A stretch of 5,067 nt of DNA from Clostridiales bacterium (GTDB taxonomy: Bacteria > Bacillota > Clostridia > Caldicoprobacterales > DTU083), in the NCBI GenBank assembly GCA_012512335.1, contig JAAZEK010000190.1, forward strand, positions 1 through 5,067. Reading direction: 5' to 3'. How positions within the stretch are numbered: the first letter of the stretch is position 1; every line of letters starts with the position of its first letter. The notes beneath the pieces are model-generated. The model was given only the letters and a program-made list of their open reading frames with translations, was not told where the DNA came from and did not search any database. Made by a program: the position numbers and the translations under genes. Positions 4,945-5,067 of this stretch are shown in pieces.

Positions 4945-5067
4945 TTAATCCATAGATACAACAGCTCCCTTGTATTGTTCCAAAATAAATTCTCTTACTT
5001 CATCGCTTTTTAGAGCTTCCACCAAGGCCTTTGTTTTTTCGCTATTTTCCTGACCTGCCTTAACAGC
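4945..5067 (-). CDS. metQ: C-terminal end of a MetQ/NlpA-family methionine-binding lipoprotein (partial)
   Basis: The last 40 codons of a minus-strand gene whose 5' part lies beyond the right edge; TAA is at 4947-4945. The residues KTKALVEALKSDEVREF followed by a KGAVV tail are typical of the C-terminus of the D-methionine ABC transporter substrate-binding lipoproteins (MetQ/NlpA). These sit outside the membrane, anchored by an N-terminal lipid, and deliver methionine to MetNI. The frame is uninterrupted to the edge. Transporter partners, a signal peptide and any S-box or T-box control would lie upstream, outside the window. The gene is convergent with citrate synthase and shares the terminator hairpin. 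With only 40 residues, the family call is good but the ligand is uncertain. Confidence 0.75.
   Translation of the reverse strand, partial: AVKAGQENSEKTKALVEALKSDEVREFILEQYKGAVVSMD

Overview
The window looks like chromosomal DNA from a low-GC Gram-positive bacterium of the Clostridia. The evidence is AT-rich intergenic DNA, strong AGGAGG-type ribosome binding sites, an A/T-rich consensus sigma-A promoter, a U-tract intrinsic terminator, and protein variants typical of anaerobic Firmicutes. The exact genus cannot be read from the sequence; an Alkaliphilus-like or related clostridial lineage is only a guess.

Layout. The left 3 kb is a minus-strand gene group read from 3041 down to the left edge. 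It encodes a GalE-type UDP-hexose 4-epimerase (GTG start), a small sugar-phosphate nucleotidyltransferase of a poorly characterised family, and an N-acetylhexosamine 1-kinase (NahK-like, C-terminus cut by the window edge). The last two genes are 3 bases apart and probably translationally coupled. A 325-base divergent intergenic region (3042-3366) carries a promoter for each side, with the two -35 boxes only 9 bases apart. It also carries a predicted ~174-base leader with several possible hairpins and a 9-base direct repeat. To the right is a plus-strand si-type citrate synthase of 455 residues, followed by a hairpin with A/T tracts on both sides that can terminate in both directions. The last 123 bases are the C-terminal end of a MetQ/NlpA-type methionine-binding lipoprotein gene on the minus strand, convergent with citrate synthase.

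How the genes work together. Kinase, nucleotidyltransferase and epimerase together make a plausible short route from a free amino sugar (GlcNAc or GalNAc) to the sugar 1-phosphate, then to the UDP-sugar, with interconversion of the gluco and galacto forms. It resembles the Bifidobacterium lacto-N-biose (lnpABCD) pathway, but an NTP-transferase-fold enzyme stands where that pathway has a GalT-type uridylyltransferase. GalE has Cys at the position equivalent to human GALE Cys307 (E. coli Tyr299), which is known to permit N-acetylated substrates, and this fits the proposal. No phosphorylase or transporter is visible; the operon continues past the left edge. Citrate synthase and MetQ have no evident metabolic link to this group. 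I see no mobile element, CRISPR array, tRNA or rRNA.
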